Below are positions 5,293 to 6,953 of a stretch of DNA of 6,953 bases, piece by piece; within the stretch, counting starts at the first letter, position 1; the number at the start of each line of letters is the position of its first letter. Both the position numbers and the translations under genes were made by a program. The stretch spans positions 6,487-13,439 of the forward strand of contig CAQTPN010000011.1 of NCBI GenBank assembly GCA_948888345.1, written 5' to 3'. The stretch comes from an uncultured bacterium. GTDB lineage: Bacteria; Cyanobacteriota; Vampirovibrionia; Gastranaerophilales; Gastranaerophilaceae. The notes under the pieces are model-generated. The model searched no databases and was not told the origin of the DNA. It saw nothing but the letters and a program-made list of their open reading frames with translations.

Positions 5293-6770
5293 ATTTCCCC
5301 CATTGCAACTTCTAATTTGGATTTTGCAATATTATAGTTATAAATTGTTTGAACATACTCCTGCTGCGCGTTTAAATACTGGCTTCTTGAATCCTGTAAT
5401 TCAATAAAATCCGATAAGCCGACTCCGTATCTGCCGTCAGCCAGTTCAAAGTTTTCCAAAGCCTGCTGAACTCTTTTTTGATAAAGCGGTATTTGCTTTT
5501 CAAGCTGAACCATATTTATATAGGCATCCTGCACTTCAAAGAATATATTTTTTTCAATCAGATTTAAATTTTCTTCTGCAATCTCAAGTTGTGTTTTTGC
5601 TTCATCAACTTTGTATTTTGTTTTCAAAATATTAACGCTTGATAAATCGAGGGAAGCACCATAATTAAAACTGTTTGAAACGGGCGCGTCTGATTCCCTG
5701 AATGTATATCCCGCCTGCGCTGTTATGTTTGGAAGATATTCTTTCTTTGCATATTTAACACTTTCTGCCATTGCTTCTTTTGCTGCAAGGTATGATTTAA
5801 AATCGGGCCTTTGTTCTCTGGCATTATCCAATGCTTCTTCAAAACTGAGTCCGAGCGGTTTAAATACATAATTTTCAAGAATATCATTTTTTTCCACCTT
5901 TGTGGTGAGTGTAGGTGTCGTATAATTTAGAGGTTCAACTTCATCTGCTGCAGGTTTATTTACCTCTTCTTCAAGTTTTTTGTAATTACCTATGTTTAAA
6001 AATTTAACATCTGTCCAATTTTCTTTTAAATTAAAGCTTTCGGTGTTTTTTATTGAATAACTTGGCGCGTAAGCAACATACATTGCATTATTTAATTTTA
6101 CAAGAGTGTTTTCATAAGCAGTTTGCGCGGCAATAAGTTCAATTTTGGAATTACTTAAATTAACTTCGGCATTCACAAAATCTATTCTTGATTTTAGACC
6201 CTCTTCAAAATAGGCTTTAATTTGCGCATACTGTCTTTCATTTATTTCAAGATTTGATTTTGCAACATCCATAAGTGCTCTGGCCGCAAGTACGCCGTAA
6301 TAAGCACTTTTTACATCATAAGCCGTTTTTAGGTTTGTGTATTCTAAATCAAATTCTGCTGCGATTTTATTAAATTTTTGAAGTTTTATTTGTGAATTTG
6401 TTTTTCCAAAATTAAAAATCAATTGTTTTAAACTTACGCCGGCGCTGTAATAATAATCATTTCCTCCTGAAATATTATCCTGCCATAAATTGCTTGCAGA
6501 ATATCCTCCGCTAACGCCAACACTTGGAAAAAAATCTGATTTTGCTTCGCCAACTTTTGTCTGTGCAAGTTTTACGTTATTTTTCGATATTTGAATATTG
6601 GGGTTATTCTTAAGGGCAATTTCAATACAATCCTTCAAGCTTAAAATATCCCCTTCTTTAATTTCACCAAGTGCAAATGCAGGTATAAATAATTCCCCCG
6701 TAAAAAAGCAAAATATTATTAAAATTGATACTATCCTGTTAAAAATTTTTAATTTCTCCAAAAATGTCAC
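5289..6770 (-). CDS. TolC-family outer-membrane efflux protein
   Basis: This is the predicted trimeric channel of the pump, spanning the outer membrane and periplasm. An N-terminal signal peptide (about 1-35) has basic residues (K6, K8, R12), a hydrophobic core IVSILIIFCFF and a likely cleavage after AFA (31-33). Two homologous OEP halves follow at about 43-235 and 308-490. They share landmarks: LSLKDCIEIALKNNPNI against LSFEEALDNAREQRPDF, and EEGLKSRIDFVNAEVNL against YGVGLSDFIELQDSRSQYL. Between them is an acidic, Pro/Thr-containing linker (about 236-305). Total length, 493 residues, matches TolC. The start is GTG at 6770; no good Shine-Dalgarno precedes it. A TTG three codons in would give almost the same signal peptide. 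It is the first gene of the operon, and its stop overlaps the adaptor start. Encoding the channel with its adaptor suggests a dedicated rather than a shared channel. Confidence 0.92.
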   Translation of the reverse strand: MTFLEKLKIFNRIVSILIIFCFFTGELFIPAFALGEIKEGDILSLKDCIEIALKNNPNIQISKNNVKLAQTKVGEAKSDFFPSVGVSGGYSASNLWQDNISGGNDYYYSAGVSLKQLIFNFGKTNSQIKLQKFNKIAAEFDLEYTNLKTAYDVKSAYYGVLAARALMDVAKSNLEINERQYAQIKAYFEEGLKSRIDFVNAEVNLSNSKIELIAAQTAYENTLVKLNNAMYVAYAPSYSIKNTESFNLKENWTDVKFLNIGNYKKLEEEVNKPAADEVEPLNYTTPTLTTKVEKNDILENYVFKPLGLSFEEALDNAREQRPDFKSYLAAKEAMAESVKYAKKEYLPNITAQAGYTFRESDAPVSNSFNYGASLDLSSVNILKTKYKVDEAKTQLEIAEENLNLIEKNIFFEVQDAYINMVQLEKQIPLYQKRVQQALENFELADGRYGVGLSDFIELQDSRSQYLNAQQEYVQTIYNYNIAKSKLEVAMGEI

Positions 6771-6817
6771 ACCAACTATAACGATTTTTAAATTAAAATG
6801 TTCATATTTTGATTTTT

Positions 6818-6846
6818 ATTATATCAATAACATATTATCATCTAAA
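6818..6846 (-). promoter_or_regulatory. Sigma-70-type promoter of the pump operon
   Basis: On the minus strand TTTAGA (6846-6841, four of six matches to TTGACA) is followed after 17 bases by a perfect TATAAT (6823-6818). The start site would be near 6811, giving a leader of about 41 bases before the GTG at 6770. No operator is clearly recognisable in the leader. Confidence 0.65.
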
Positions 6847-6865
6847 ATAATCCTTTACGGTAATT

Positions 6866-6881
6866 TTACAATTATTACAAT
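6866..6881. repeat. TTACAAT direct repeat between the divergent promoters
   Basis: TTACAAT occurs at 6866-6872 and again at 6875-6881, a 9-base period, between the pump promoter and the plus-strand promoter. It could be a tandem regulator site. The region is very AT-rich, so chance occurrence is quite possible. Confidence 0.25.
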
Positions 6882-6906
6882 AACTTTATATATGCAAATT
6901 TTAAAA

Positions 6907-6935
6907 TTGACGGGTTTTATTATGTATGATATAAA
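6907..6935 (+). promoter_or_regulatory. Near-consensus promoter for a plus-strand gene beyond the window
   Basis: TTGACG (6907-6912) and TATAAA (6930-6935), each matching five of six consensus bases, are separated by exactly 17 bases. Transcription would start near 6942. AAGGA (6947-6951) near the right edge could be a Shine-Dalgarno for a start codon just outside the window. The unseen gene would then be divergent from the pump operon, a common arrangement for a regulator, but its identity is not visible. Confidence 0.6.
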
Positions 6936-6953
6936 ATTTTAAAAACAAGGAAA

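Noticed and set aside
6598..6942. Plus-strand open frame of 114 codons running into the right-hand promoter region
   Set aside because: It lies opposite the signal-peptide end of the TolC-like gene, is low-complexity Ile/Lys/Phe-rich, has no ribosome site, and ends across the divergent promoter region. It is a shadow frame.
1..6953. CRISPR array, insertion sequence or toxin-antitoxin pair
   Set aside because: No regularly spaced direct repeats, transposase or paired small toxin/antitoxin reading frames were seen on either strand.

Overview
The window is AT-rich bacterial DNA from an organism with an outer membrane, because it encodes a TolC-family outer-membrane channel. The partial tRNA at the left edge does not encode its CCA tail. 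Together with low GC, a split MacB-type exporter and a lysine/asparagine-rich repeat protein, this would suit an uncultured low-GC gut or environmental lineage such as the non-photosynthetic relatives of Cyanobacteria (Gastranaerophilales/Melainabacteria). That placement is an inference and not proven here.

Layout, left to right. Bases 1-48 are the 3' part of a plus-strand class II tRNA, most likely tRNA-Leu, followed by a strong intrinsic terminator (56-85). Converging on it is a minus-strand gene (114-1868) for a 584-residue protein. It has no signal peptide or membrane segment. It carries four tandem units of about 90 residues plus a fifth, detached C-terminal unit, each resembling the NUMOD1/IENR1 helix-turn-helix repeat of homing-endonuclease-associated proteins, but with no nuclease domain. 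A non-coding gap of 288 bases (1869-2156) follows. It holds this gene's promoter, several inverted repeats and the terminator of the next operon.

Bases 2157-6770 are a compact four-gene minus-strand operon. In transcription order it encodes a TolC-like outer-membrane factor, a MacA-type periplasmic adaptor, a MacB-type ATPase and a MacB-type permease. Junctions are ATGA overlaps or a 2-base gap, so the genes are probably translationally coupled. Together they specify a complete tripartite efflux pump: the ATPase and permease form the inner-membrane motor, the adaptor bridges the periplasm, and the channel opens through the outer membrane. Unlike E. coli MacB, the ATPase and permease are separate proteins. 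The substrate cannot be read from the sequence.

Bases 6771-6953 are a divergent promoter region. It has a good minus-strand promoter for the pump operon and a near-consensus plus-strand promoter whose gene would start just beyond the window. The least explained object is the repeat protein at 114-1868; the pump is conventional in composition.
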